This document shows positions 1 through 8,447 of a stretch of 64,000 nucleotides of DNA, piece after piece. Under the pieces are notes generated by a model. It did not search any database and was not told the DNA's origin. It saw only the letters and a list, made by a program, of their open reading frames with translations. The position numbers and the translations under genes are program-made. The DNA comes from Olsenella_L kribbiana (lineage in GTDB: Bacteria > Actinomycetota > Coriobacteriia > Coriobacteriales > Atopobiaceae). How positions within the stretch are numbered: position 1 is the stretch's first letter; the number at the start of each line of letters is the position of its first letter. The DNA lies in NCBI RefSeq assembly GCF_036408795.1, contig NZ_JAZGJP010000003.1, forward strand, positions 62,001-126,000. The letters are read 5' to 3'.

Positions 1-17
1 CTGGATAAGGCTGTCAT
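1..17 (-). CDS. possible start of a further pilus-operon gene (partial)
   Basis: An ATG at 15-17 on the minus strand opens a frame (M-T-A-L-S...) that runs off the left edge. It lies about 50 bases downstream of the pilin stop on the same strand. In SpaA-type pilus loci a class C sortase gene commonly follows the pilin genes, so a sortase is the natural expectation, but only five codons are visible and no clear ribosome binding site is present. This is inference from position only. Confidence 0.2.
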
Positions 18-66
18 CCGCGTGCCCACAGGGATATTCGGCTGATGTCAGTGCTGTAGTGCTTTC

Positions 67-1665
67 CTAGTTCCGGTCGTTCTTGGTGTGCTTTCTCATC
101 TGCCAGGCAACGATTGCAAGTGCGATGCCTACCATTGCGAGGAGCGCCGCCACTTCCATCCCGGAGATATCGCCCATGTCAGGGTTTCCTTCCTTGGGAG
201 GCGTCGTTCCGGGCGGAGTCTCTCCGGGAGGCGTCGGCGCATCGAGGATGCTTGCCCGGAGGAGGCTCGTGGAGGGATCGATAGCGTCGGCTCGGAGAGG
301 ATCCTCTGCCTGAATCGAGAGCTCCGGGTGGGCGGATGCCACCTGCTTGACATCCAGACCCGAGACGGAGAGGACGATCCTCCTCGTCCCCTCGAAGCGC
401 TCGTAGCCTTCCGGAGCCTGGATCTCGGATACGAGGTACGTGCCGGAGTCGATGCCTGAGAGGGTCACATGGCCCTGCCCGTCGGTCGTGACGGTGGAAT
501 CCGAAGATGTCCAGGAGCCGTCCTGTGCGAGATGCCTTCCGGAAGGATCCGTGACATCGAGCACCGCGCCGGAGAGGACCTGGTCCCCGTCCTTGGAGCG
601 CTTCGTCAGCTGGAGGTCCCACGTGTAGGCGGTAGCCTTGCTGTCGGGCGTCTTCGAGCGCTCGTCGCCCGAGAGCGGAGACTTCGGATACTCGAGGTGC
701 ACCGTGTTGGGGTTGCCCTCGGAAGCGCCGTGATTGCATTTCTGGTTCAGAGGTGCGCTGTAGACGACGCAGACCTGGGCGCCCTGCTTCGCGAGCACGT
801 CGGATCCGAGCGCGGACACGAGGTCGGGAGACTCCACCTCGAACGTCTGGCCGGAGACCTTAACAGTGCACTGGCTGGTGATATCCGTCCATGATGTGGC
901 GTCATCGAAGCTGGAGCTGGTGCCGGCTACGAGGTACACCTTCGCGGAGGAGGCGACCCTGCTGGGGTCGAGGCCTTGGGACATCTCGTCCTCGAACCAG
1001 ACCCTGTAGGAGCTATAGCCCTGAAGGCCTGCCGGGACCGTGGCCTCGAGCCTCCAGTAGACGTCGTCGCCCACCGTGGCATCCGCTGCCTTCTGCCACT
1101 TCCCGGTGCTGTTCTCCTGGACATGCTTCTCTACCGTAGGCACCGAGGACTTGGGCTCGATGGTCTTTGCGCCTGTCCCTACAAGCACGAAGACCGGTGC
1201 CGTGCCTGCCTCGGATACGCCGAGGGCGGAGTCGTCCGTGACGATAAGCCAGTAGCCCTCTGAGAGCTCTGCGGAAGTTCCTGCTGTGAGGTCTGTCGCC
1301 TTGGCGCCGCTCGCGATGAGGGCCTTGGCAAGGGCGTAGTCTACCTCGTTGCCGTCGCTCAGGCTCTGCTGCATCCAGCCAGCTGCATCCTGCGCCGTGG
1401 CGAAGCTCCTGCCTGCTGCAGACTCCGCAGCTGACCTGGCTGCATCGGATGCCCAGGAGATGTTAGATGCGACGTCCTTCTGCTGCTCTGCACTGTATGC
1501 GACATCGGCATCGAATACCTGGTAGGCCTTGTAGGCCCTGGCATTGGTCCCCGAGATGGTCACCTCACCTGCAAAGGCATTCACTGGAGTAAGCATAAGG
1601 GCCATGAGGACGCAGGCGGCGAGGGCGAGGATGCGGCAAGAGCGTTCACGAATAGCTTCGATCAT
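67..1665 (-). CDS. SpaA-type backbone pilin / surface protein with CnaB domain
   Basis: A 532-residue secreted wall protein, probably a pilus backbone subunit. It opens with a Sec signal peptide (residues 1-33, hydrophobic core LALAACVLMALMLTP, cleavage near AFA). Residues about 175-345 resemble a fimbrial isopeptide-forming D2 domain (start PTVEKHVQEN). Residues about 350-440 are a CnaB/SpaA prealbumin-like domain with the expected lysine in LTKR and glutamate in the E-box SEIQAPEGY, the pair that forms an intramolecular isopeptide bond in this family. The C-terminus has a proline-rich spacer, NPDMGD, a hydrophobic helix and a basic tail (RKHTKNDRN). NPDMGD sits where LPXTG would be, so it is probably a variant sorting motif. 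Its start overlaps the stop of the adhesin gene by four bases, so the two are translationally coupled. Confidence 0.85.
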   Translation of the reverse strand: MIEAIRERSCRILALAACVLMALMLTPVNAFAGEVTISGTNARAYKAYQVFDADVAYSAEQQKDVASNISWASDAARSAAESAAGRSFATAQDAAGWMQQSLSDGNEVDYALAKALIASGAKATDLTAGTSAELSEGYWLIVTDDSALGVSEAGTAPVFVLVGTGAKTIEPKSSVPTVEKHVQENSTGKWQKAADATVGDDVYWRLEATVPAGLQGYSSYRVWFEDEMSQGLDPSRVASSAKVYLVAGTSSSFDDATSWTDITSQCTVKVSGQTFEVESPDLVSALGSDVLAKQGAQVCVVYSAPLNQKCNHGASEGNPNTVHLEYPKSPLSGDERSKTPDSKATAYTWDLQLTKRSKDGDQVLSGAVLDVTDPSGRHLAQDGSWTSSDSTVTTDGQGHVTLSGIDSGTYLVSEIQAPEGYERFEGTRRIVLSVSGLDVKQVASAHPELSIQAEDPLRADAIDPSTSLLRASILDAPTPPGETPPGTTPPKEGNPDMGDISGMEVAALLAMVGIALAIVAWQMRKHTKNDRN

Positions 1666-4600
1666 CGCCCATCGCCTCCCTTCCGGGCATCGCGGCGGCT
1701 CTTGGCGAGCCTCCAGAGGCCGTATGCAAGGGCTGCGCCACCAGCGACGTAGACCAAGGCGATTCCCGCCTGTCCGGCATTGGGAAGGGACTGAGCATAT
1801 TTGTTATCGAACTCCGCTCCCTTTTTCGTTGCCGTTCCATCTGCTTCGCAGTAGGTATAGGCCGGATCCACCGTCAGGCTTCCGTTCGAGTTATCAATAA
1901 CCGTGACATGGACCTTGATATAGCCGGAATCGTACGTGTAGCCAGACTCAGCGCCAGACTGCTCGCGGATATAGTAGTCGTAGGTCGTCTTACCTCCACG
2001 AGCCTTGGTATCGAGATCCTTCAGACCGAGGGTGTAAGTAATGGAATCGAAATTCACGTTGCCGTCAGCGTCATTAGTCTTGGTATCGAGAACTTTGCTG
2101 TCGTCCCAAGTGCCATCGCTCTTTAGTCCATCTTTGCTATACAGCTTGAACGTGAATGTCTTCATTTCGCCACCTGTAACGGTCTTTGTGACCTTAGGAG
2201 CGAATGAACCAGTCGTAGAGTACGGCTTCAGCGTATTCGTGAAGGCAGCATTGCTGCTGTTGCCATCCTTCGTAAGCGTGAATGACGTAATGGAGTCGGC
2301 AGTTGTAGTGCTCGGCTTATAGGGTGTGCCGTCCACGCCATTTGTGATGGGCGTCACCCTCAGATTAGAGATGGTGTAGTGCTTGAACGTGATGCCCAGA
2401 AGCGTGGTGCGCTGGCTTGTATCCTCGCGGATATCAGCATCAATCCGGTAAATCGTCTTGTCATACGTCTTCGTCGTAGTATCGCCAGAGTTTGGAATCT
2501 CTGCTACGTAGTAGCGATATTCGCCCGCCTGGGAATACTCGCTGCTGACGTTGAAGTGAATGTTGCCGTTGGCATCATTCTTCGTACGCTCAGACTCCGT
2601 GCAGCCGCCATAATTCAGCGTGCCATCACTATTCCAAGATGGAGCAGCGCTGGTCGAAGATGCAGGGCTCAGCAGCACGAAGGTATATTCGTCATCGGTC
2701 AGCTGGGCACTTGCTCCATCCTGCGTGAGCGACTTCTTTGCGTTGAACGAAAGGCCAGGATAGATGTCGATATTCTTCACGTCACCGAGCGTGACGCCAC
2801 CATTGGTCATGATGCCGCCACCGTGATTGTGCGAGTAGTTGCCGCTGATGATCAGCGTCGCCGCTCCAATGGCAGCAGTCTTGGCAGCCTGATCCGGATT
2901 CGCCGTAAGGCCCACCATGTACTTGGCCTCTGCGCCCGAGTTGGGGTCGATATCGGTCTTAACTCCATCTATAGAGCCGGACCACTTTGCGGCGCCGTCT
3001 CCCAGCATGCGGCCAGTAATGACGGAGATATAGCTGCTGTTGTCACTCCCGCGCACGAGGAAGTAGTCTGCGTGGCCGTTGTAGCGGAAAGTGCTGTTGG
3101 GATAGGCCACTGTGGAGTCCATGTTCTTGACAGTGCCCTGGTAGAAATTCGGAGTCGATTGGCCAGCATCATGGTTGCCATAGATTGCCGCACCCTGCGT
3201 ATGAGTCACCACGGTCTCGCCCGTAGGGCACGCCGCGAGACCGCCACCATAACCACCTGCGGTATTGTTCGTTATCAAGGCATTCTTCGCAACAAGATCT
3301 CCGTTGTTCTGCACGCTGTTGGCTGCCTGCACGAAGACTCCGCCACCACCCCAGTCAAAGGTGGAGTTGCAGGCATTGTTGGTGATATAGATCTTCTTTC
3401 CACTTGCAGCGTCAAAGACAGCTTTGGTGTACTGCGAGACGCGTACGCCACCGCCCTCAGAGTTCTCCGATGCATTCGAGGCAATCGTTCCACCGGTAAT
3501 GGTGAAGCTCTTCAGTCCAACATTGTTGGCACCAGCGTAGATGCCGCCACCAGCTTCCTGGGACTTGTTGCCCGTGATGTAGCCGCCTGTGATGCTGAGC
3601 GATCCACCGCTCCTAGCAGCAATGCCGCCTCCACCATGGTCTCCCCAGCCGTCGTGGCCACAATAGCGGCTCATAACATTGTTGGTGATATAGCCACCTG
3701 AGACAGTCAGCGTACCATTGACGGAGGAGATGCCGCCACCATAGCTGCTGACAGGAACCCAGTTCCCGCTGATCACACCGCCGCTGACCGTCAGGGTCGC
3801 GGAATTGTAGATGCCGCCGCCTTCGCCGTCGCTGTTGGCAGCGATGACACCACCAGAGAGCGTCATGGAACCGCCGCGGACGAGAACGCCACCACCATGG
3901 TCATTGCTGTTCCTGCCAGTCTGGAACGTGCCACCACAGACGTAGCCACCAGACATGTTGAACGTGCCGCCATTGACGTCGATGATATGGCCATAAGATC
4001 CTTGGTACTTGTCCGCATGCGCCATCGTGATCAAGCCGCCCTGGAGGTCGAGCTCGCCGCCATCCATGTAGATGACGGAGTTGGCACCGCTCCCGTTCGT
4101 GGCATTGATAACGCCACCCGGAGTGACCTCGTGCTCCTCGCAGGACTCGGTTGTGCTGATTCCATCGCTGTTGACGGTCGACTTCGTCACGTAGTAGGTG
4201 AGCTTGGTGGGTGCATTGCCATCCCACTCGATGCTTGCCATCTTCCCGATCGAGGACACATTGTTCTGCGCGTCAACAGTGCTAGTGCTTGCAACAGTAT
4301 CAGTCACAGTGTGGGAATCCGTGATGGTCAGCGTGCCGCCATTCTGCACGTGGAACAGGCTCTCGCTGCCGGTGTAGTTGATTGTATGGCCATTGAGGTC
4401 AAGAGATGCAGCCTTCGAGACGAAGACCGTACTGCTGACCGTAATGTTATTCGCCAGCTGGTATGTTCCGCCATTTGCCATGTCAGCAAATGAAGAGCTA
4501 TCGGTTATCTGGGTTGCGCCATTCGCTGCCCTGAGTACTGGCGCTGCCTTTGCAGCAGCAGACTCCTCAACTACAGAAGACGTCTCTTCAGCTGCGGAAG

Positions 4601-4943
4601 CATCCTCAGATTCTGCTTCGGAGGTACCCCCCCCCGACACATTTTCAGAAGCTGCAGCGCTGTTCTGTGCGGTATCGGAGGCCTTGCTATCGGCGCTGGT
4701 CTTGGATGCAGGATCCGAAGCAGCATTGCTGCTGTCTTTGTCAGATGCATCAGCTGTAGTTGCTGCAGACGAATCAGCACTCTCAGTCTTGGAAGACACA
4801 GAGCTCTCATCTTGCACGCTGGCGGCAGCAACTTCTTCTACGCCTGTACCATCGTCAGTCGTTGCGGATGTGACAGATGGCATAGCGAGCATCCATGCAA
4901 GAAGCACGGAAAGCGTGAAGGCAAGTGCCCTCTTTCCCGTCAT
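1662..4943 (-). CDS. giant LPXTG-type beta-helix adhesin with pilin isopeptide-linkage domain
   Basis: A wall-anchored surface protein of about 1093 residues, probably the tip or major adhesin of the pilus locus. After a signal peptide (TGKRALAFTLSVLLAW...) comes a Ser/Ala/Glu-rich low-complexity stalk of about 110 residues. A long repetitive region rich in GG-x-I-x-x-N turns follows (many GGGI and TGN motifs), typical of right-handed beta-helices. Towards the C-terminus are a region reading TGSFAPKVTKTVTGG that resembles the streptococcal pilin isopeptide-linkage (Spy0128/FctA) domain, then LPNAG, a membrane helix and the basic tail KSRRDARKGGDGR, a sortase sorting signal. I chose the ATG at 4941-4943 because it puts the signal peptide at the N-terminus and has AAAGG six bases upstream. 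The frame stays open to an ATG at 5075, which lacks a binding site, and a GTG between them is also possible. A G9 run in the stalk (4627-4635) could make expression phase-variable. Confidence 0.85.
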   Translation of the reverse strand: MTGKRALAFTLSVLLAWMLAMPSVTSATTDDGTGVEEVAAASVQDESSVSSKTESADSSAATTADASDKDSSNAASDPASKTSADSKASDTAQNSAAASENVSGGGTSEAESEDASAAEETSSVVEESAAAKAAPVLRAANGATQITDSSSFADMANGGTYQLANNITVSSTVFVSKAASLDLNGHTINYTGSESLFHVQNGGTLTITDSHTVTDTVASTSTVDAQNNVSSIGKMASIEWDGNAPTKLTYYVTKSTVNSDGISTTESCEEHEVTPGGVINATNGSGANSVIYMDGGELDLQGGLITMAHADKYQGSYGHIIDVNGGTFNMSGGYVCGGTFQTGRNSNDHGGGVLVRGGSMTLSGGVIAANSDGEGGGIYNSATLTVSGGVISGNWVPVSSYGGGISSVNGTLTVSGGYITNNVMSRYCGHDGWGDHGGGGIAARSGGSLSITGGYITGNKSQEAGGGIYAGANNVGLKSFTITGGTIASNASENSEGGGVRVSQYTKAVFDAASGKKIYITNNACNSTFDWGGGGVFVQAANSVQNNGDLVAKNALITNNTAGGYGGGLAACPTGETVVTHTQGAAIYGNHDAGQSTPNFYQGTVKNMDSTVAYPNSTFRYNGHADYFLVRGSDNSSYISVITGRMLGDGAAKWSGSIDGVKTDIDPNSGAEAKYMVGLTANPDQAAKTAAIGAATLIISGNYSHNHGGGIMTNGGVTLGDVKNIDIYPGLSFNAKKSLTQDGASAQLTDDEYTFVLLSPASSTSAAPSWNSDGTLNYGGCTESERTKNDANGNIHFNVSSEYSQAGEYRYYVAEIPNSGDTTTKTYDKTIYRIDADIREDTSQRTTLLGITFKHYTISNLRVTPITNGVDGTPYKPSTTTADSITSFTLTKDGNSSNAAFTNTLKPYSTTGSFAPKVTKTVTGGEMKTFTFKLYSKDGLKSDGTWDDSKVLDTKTNDADGNVNFDSITYTLGLKDLDTKARGGKTTYDYYIREQSGAESGYTYDSGYIKVHVTVIDNSNGSLTVDPAYTYCEADGTATKKGAEFDNKYAQSLPNAGQAGIALVYVAGGAALAYGLWRLAKSRRDARKGGDGR
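4627..4635 (-). repeat. G9 homopolymer tract inside the adhesin coding sequence
   Basis: Nine consecutive C on the plus strand, G9 on the coding strand, encoding part of the Gly-Gly-Gly in ENVSGGGTSE. It lies in the low-complexity stalk about 105 codons after the preferred start. G/C runs of this length slip during replication, and gain or loss of one base would truncate the protein. In this sequence the frame is open. Confidence 0.85.
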
Positions 4944-5495
4944 ACAGGCCTTTGCCCTGCCATGGGGCGCCTTCTGCTGTGTGCGGTTCTTGTCCGCCAC
5001 GACGCGTCCACCCCTTCCGACTTCGAGAGAAAAATTCCCTTGACCAGGGCTTATGAGGCTCTGGCTCATGGGCATGCAGCCATCAGCGGCGGGCCCAGCC
5101 CACTGCCCCAGAACTGCTCTATACCAATGCTTGGCCGAATGGCAGGACAGAGATCTTCCGCCAATTCAGCTTTATTCCTGATAGCTGATTATCTTTTCTG
5201 ATAGCGCTTCCGGAACCGTTTCCAACCATATGGGTTGGTTCCAGTAGTTTCAATACTTACTGAAACTTCAGCCGTGAGCGGTACATTTTTGTCAGTAAGT
5301 GGCATGTTTCCCGCAATATCCTTGAAAGATTTTCGTAAACAGTTTCATTAACAGCGCATCTAGCAGCGCTCTTTGTCTCAGTGCGTACCACACGCCGTGC
5401 CATTGTGGCTCATGGTGGAAACGAGACCTGGGCCATATGCAGGAATGTGTACTCTACAAGCAGCATTTACCCAACGCTACAAGAGAGGTATCCCC
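4944..5495. promoter_or_regulatory. divergent promoter region between adhesin operon and SDR gene
   Basis: This roughly 550-base stretch separates divergent genes. Its middle (about 5160-5350) is much richer in A+T than the surroundings, as expected of promoters. It holds an imperfect inverted repeat around 5212-5242 (CCAACC/GGTTGG flanked by GGAA/TTCC) and the palindrome annotated separately at 5247-5266. No convincing gene was seen here apart from a possible N-terminal extension of the adhesin up to 5075. Confidence 0.5.
5247..5266. promoter_or_regulatory. palindromic operator candidate GTTTCA-N8-TGAAAC
   Basis: A perfect inverted repeat with 6-base arms and an 8-base spacer in the AT-rich divergent promoter region. 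The arm length and spacing fit a dimeric helix-turn-helix regulator. The same 6-8-6 geometry, with different arms, occurs before the PTS gene at 61740-61759. The regulator is unknown. Confidence 0.45.
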
Positions 5496-6278
5496 ATGGA
5501 TCTGAATCTCAAAGACAAGGTCGTGCTCCTTACCGGTTCCACCGGAGGCATCGGTTCTGCCATCGCTCGCGCCTTTGCAAAAGAAGGCGCAAAGCTCGCC
5601 CTCTCCTCCACCCGCCAGGAGAAGCTTGACCGCCTCATCCCGACGCTCGGCGTGGATGCAGACCATGCCAAGGGCTTCGTCGTCGATGCCACGAAGGAAG
5701 AAGAGGTCAAGGCTTTCGTCGAAGGCGCGAAGGAAGCCTTCGGCACGATCGATATCGTCGTAGCCAATGCAGGCTACGAAGGAAAGGTCTGCCCGATTGC
5801 CGAGCAGTCGACAGACGAGTTCACGAAGGTCTATACCCTGAACGTCTACTCTCCCATGTGGCTCATGAAGTATGCCGCCCCTGTGCTGCAGGAGAAGAAG
5901 CATGGCTCTATCGTCGTCCTCGCCTCTGCCGGCTCCTACACGCCGACCGCCACGATGCAGGCCTATGTGAGCTCCAAGTATGCTGTTGCAGGCCTCACGA
6001 AGTGCGTTGCCCAGGAGCTCATGCCCCAAGGCATCCATGTGAACTATATCTGCCCGGGTCCTGTGGATACGGACATGATGCGCCGCATCGAGAAGGATAC
6101 CTTCGGCGATACGAAGACGCATGAGGAGGCAGAGGCCATCTTTGCCTCTACAGCCCTCGACAAGCGCTATGCCAAGCCTGAAGAAGTAGCCAATGCCGTG
6201 CTGGTCATGGCATCAGACGTCACGGCACACACGACCGGCATGGGCTTCAATCTCGATGCCATCGTCCCCAGCCATTAG
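5496..6278 (+). CDS. short-chain dehydrogenase/reductase (SDR family)
   Basis: A cytoplasmic NAD(P)-dependent oxidoreductase of 260 residues, the normal size for a classical SDR. The Rossmann glycine motif TGSTGGIG is at residues 13-20, NAG at 91-93, the catalytic serine region around 144-147 and the Tyr-x-x-x-Lys pair at Y157/K161 (YVSSK). PGPVDTDM after beta-6 is also typical. The substrate cannot be told from sequence; the family includes 3-ketoacyl-ACP reductases and sugar or steroid dehydrogenases. The ATG at 5496 is preceded by AGAGAGG at the right distance. The frame extends upstream to 5373, but that part does not resemble the family. The gene stands alone and ends at a strong terminator. 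Confidence 0.9.
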   Translation: MDLNLKDKVVLLTGSTGGIGSAIARAFAKEGAKLALSSTRQEKLDRLIPTLGVDADHAKGFVVDATKEEEVKAFVEGAKEAFGTIDIVVANAGYEGKVCPIAEQSTDEFTKVYTLNVYSPMWLMKYAAPVLQEKKHGSIVVLASAGSYTPTATMQAYVSSKYAVAGLTKCVAQELMPQGIHVNYICPGPVDTDMMRRIEKDTFGDTKTHEEAEAIFASTALDKRYAKPEEVANAVLVMASDVTAHTTGMGFNLDAIVPSH

Positions 6279-6323
6279 GTATCGGTCAGCATCGCCCGCA
6301 TCGCAAGAGCAATGCAGCAGCAT

Positions 6324-6360
6324 AGAGCCTGGCCCATGTGGAGCCAGGCTCTCTCTGTCT
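6324..6360 (+). terminator. intrinsic terminator after the SDR gene
   Basis: A perfect 10-base stem (AGAGCCTGGC / GCCAGGCTCT, arms 6324-6333 and 6343-6352) with a 9-base loop, followed by a pyrimidine-rich CTCTGTCTATAT tail. It lies 45 bases after the stop codon. Confidence 0.8.
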
Positions 6361-6376
6361 ATATATGAAGGCATAT

Positions 6377-6657
6377 TCAGCAGAAAGGAAGTGTCCGGCA
6401 AGCCAGCCACCCGTGTGTGCTGTCAAAGCCTTGCCGGATATGGTGAGGTTTTGACGCTATGGCAAGAGCCCGCAAGTCGTATCCATTGCAGGCCAGCACT
6501 CCGCTATCTGCATCCCGATAAGCATCTCGCCAGTCCGAAGCCTCTTTCTGCAAGTCTTCGGCTTGCCTCTGCCCTCTGACGAGGAAATACAGCAACAGGA
6601 TTGGGGGAGAAGCACAATCGGCGTGATATAGGGAATGCCCTTGAGAAGCCTCAGCAT
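6377..6657 (-). pseudogene. possible frameshifted small membrane-protein gene
   Basis: An ATG at 6655-6657, preceded by AAAGAGG, begins MLRLLKGIPYITPIVLLP. After a C5 run (near 6602-6606) the hydrophobic reading continues in another frame as ILLLYFLVRGQRQAEDL and then a charged helix (QKEASDWRDAYRDAD). Joined, the two pieces would make a small protein with one membrane helix and an amphipathic tail. This is my reconstruction, with no family match recognised. It may be a decayed gene or chance. The rest of 6361-6818 shows nothing else convincing. Confidence 0.3.
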
Positions 6658-6818
6658 GGCAACCTCTTTCTCCAGATCTTGGCAGCAGCTTTCTCTGCCA
6701 TGCTCATGCTATCTCCCGCTCCCGACAGGAATAAAGACATCCCCAAGCGCTGAGCAGCACAGCGCCGTCAGCCAGCAGATGCACCTACAATGGATTCATC
6801 CGATACGAGGAGCATGCT

Positions 6819-8447
6819 ATGGACTATGGGACGAACATCGAGAGCTACCTCGGGTGGCGCGGGGATATTCCCTTCTCCGTCTCCCCGTTCTCGGAGATCG
6901 ATGCAATCGTCCTCTGCAAGCTTGCCTACTATGACCTTGCGGCTCTGGATGAAGCGAAGACAGAGGCAGGCCTGAGCCTTGCCGAATGCACAGAGGAAGC
7001 ATCTGGCCTCATTGCTCCCAAGGGCCTCAGCAGCGAAGGAAGAGGATTCTTCGAGAAGACTGCTGCAACGAAGCGCTTTGGCGACGTGCGCGTCTGCCGC
7101 TATGTGGATACAGAGCCTTCGCTGGAAAGGACCCAGTTCTCTGCTGAAGAGTTCCGTCTGCCTGACGGCAGGATCTTTGTCGCCTTCAGGGGAACGGACT
7201 CGACCATCCTTGGCTGGAAGGAAGACTTCGAGCTCTCCTTCAAGGAGACAGAAGCGCAGAAGCGTGCCCGGAGCTATCTTGCCGAGACACTCAGACATGC
7301 AGAGGAATCAGGCACGCATCTTCTGGTCGGTGGACACTCGAAAGGTGCCAATCTCGCACAGTATGCAACAGCCGAGCTCACCGGCAAGGAGCTCTCCCAG
7401 ATCGATGCCATCTATCTCCTCGATGGCCCTGGCATAGCTCCCGAGCTTGCGTCGGGCAAGCCCTCCCGCGCCTGGATAGCCAAGACCATCCGCATCATCC
7501 CGTCCTTCAGCGTCTTCGGCAGGCTCTTCGAGCCTGCACTGGCACCTTTCGTCGTGCATAGCTCAGGCGGTGGCATCTTCCAGCATGAGCTCCTCTCCTG
7601 GCAGCTCAGGGAAGGAAAGCTCGACCTTGCAGCAAAGCCCGATCCTGAGAGCGACTACTGTGCAGAGGTCTTCCATGAGTGGATGGACAATGTCTCGCTG
7701 AAGGAGCGGCAGGAGTTCACGGATGATGTCTTCAATGCAATCGGCAGAGCCGGCTCCAAGACTTCCGATATCGCAGCCTCTCTGAACGAGAGCCTGCCGC
7801 TCATCCTGGAAGGGATTGCAGGCTCGCGACCCGGAGCCAGGAAGACCGCAGCAAAGGTGCCGCTCCGCATGTTTGCGGGCGCTGTATCGGACTCTCTCAA
7901 GGAGCATGTCCCTATCCAGTGGTTCCTGGTTGATGGGCTGGCACACTGCATCGAGCTCTTGGCAGGAGGCATCCTCCTCATCGCCCTGCACCAGATAGCG
8001 ATTCCCATGGCGCTGTCTCTTGCGCTCTTTGCTGTCGTGGTCGTGCTTGCAGCAGAGCTCGTCTTCCGCCTCAAGGCAGAGGGCGCAGACCTCCGGAAGG
8101 AACAGCTGCGCATCGGAGCGCTCATTGCCGCTTCCCTCATCTTTGTCCTCACCATCGTGAAGTCAGAAGCCCTCTACATCTATGCAAGCCTCTTCTTCGG
8201 CATCATCCTTGGCCTTGGCTCCTGGTCCTATGCAAAGAAGGCAAGAAGCGGCAAGGAGAGAGGCACCTCTCCCATCTTCAATGGCTTCTGCGCCATCGCC
8301 CTGGCCCTCTCTGCTGCTTTCGTGCTTGTGGCACCCTATTCGACGTTTGCAGCCTATGCAACCTCTCTCGGCTACCTGCTGCTCATCTGTGCCATAGCCA
8401 CCTTCCTCGACTGGCGCCATGAGGCAAGCGCAGCATCAGGCCTCTAG
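6819..8447 (+). CDS. Mbeg1-like (DUF2974) lipase/esterase with C-terminal membrane domain
   Basis: A 542-residue protein in two parts. Residues about 1-330 match the Mbeg1-like alpha/beta-hydrolase family: VAFRGTDSTILGWKEDF at about 121-137 is the lipase oxyanion-hole region, and GGHSKGAN carries the nucleophile Ser174 in a G-x-S-x-G motif. Residues about 360-540 hold roughly six hydrophobic helices, so the enzyme is tethered to the membrane. Most relatives I know are shorter and soluble, so the membrane half is a lineage extension. A lipid or ester substrate is inferred; the true substrate is unknown. The ATG is preceded by GAGGAG. The gene ends exactly where the decayed ATPase on the other strand ends. 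Confidence 0.85.
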   Translation: MDYGTNIESYLGWRGDIPFSVSPFSEIDAIVLCKLAYYDLAALDEAKTEAGLSLAECTEEASGLIAPKGLSSEGRGFFEKTAATKRFGDVRVCRYVDTEPSLERTQFSAEEFRLPDGRIFVAFRGTDSTILGWKEDFELSFKETEAQKRARSYLAETLRHAEESGTHLLVGGHSKGANLAQYATAELTGKELSQIDAIYLLDGPGIAPELASGKPSRAWIAKTIRIIPSFSVFGRLFEPALAPFVVHSSGGGIFQHELLSWQLREGKLDLAAKPDPESDYCAEVFHEWMDNVSLKERQEFTDDVFNAIGRAGSKTSDIAASLNESLPLILEGIAGSRPGARKTAAKVPLRMFAGAVSDSLKEHVPIQWFLVDGLAHCIELLAGGILLIALHQIAIPMALSLALFAVVVVLAAELVFRLKAEGADLRKEQLRIGALIAASLIFVLTIVKSEALYIYASLFFGIILGLGSWSYAKKARSGKERGTSPIFNGFCAIALALSAAFVLVAPYSTFAAYATSLGYLLLICAIATFLDWRHEASAASGL

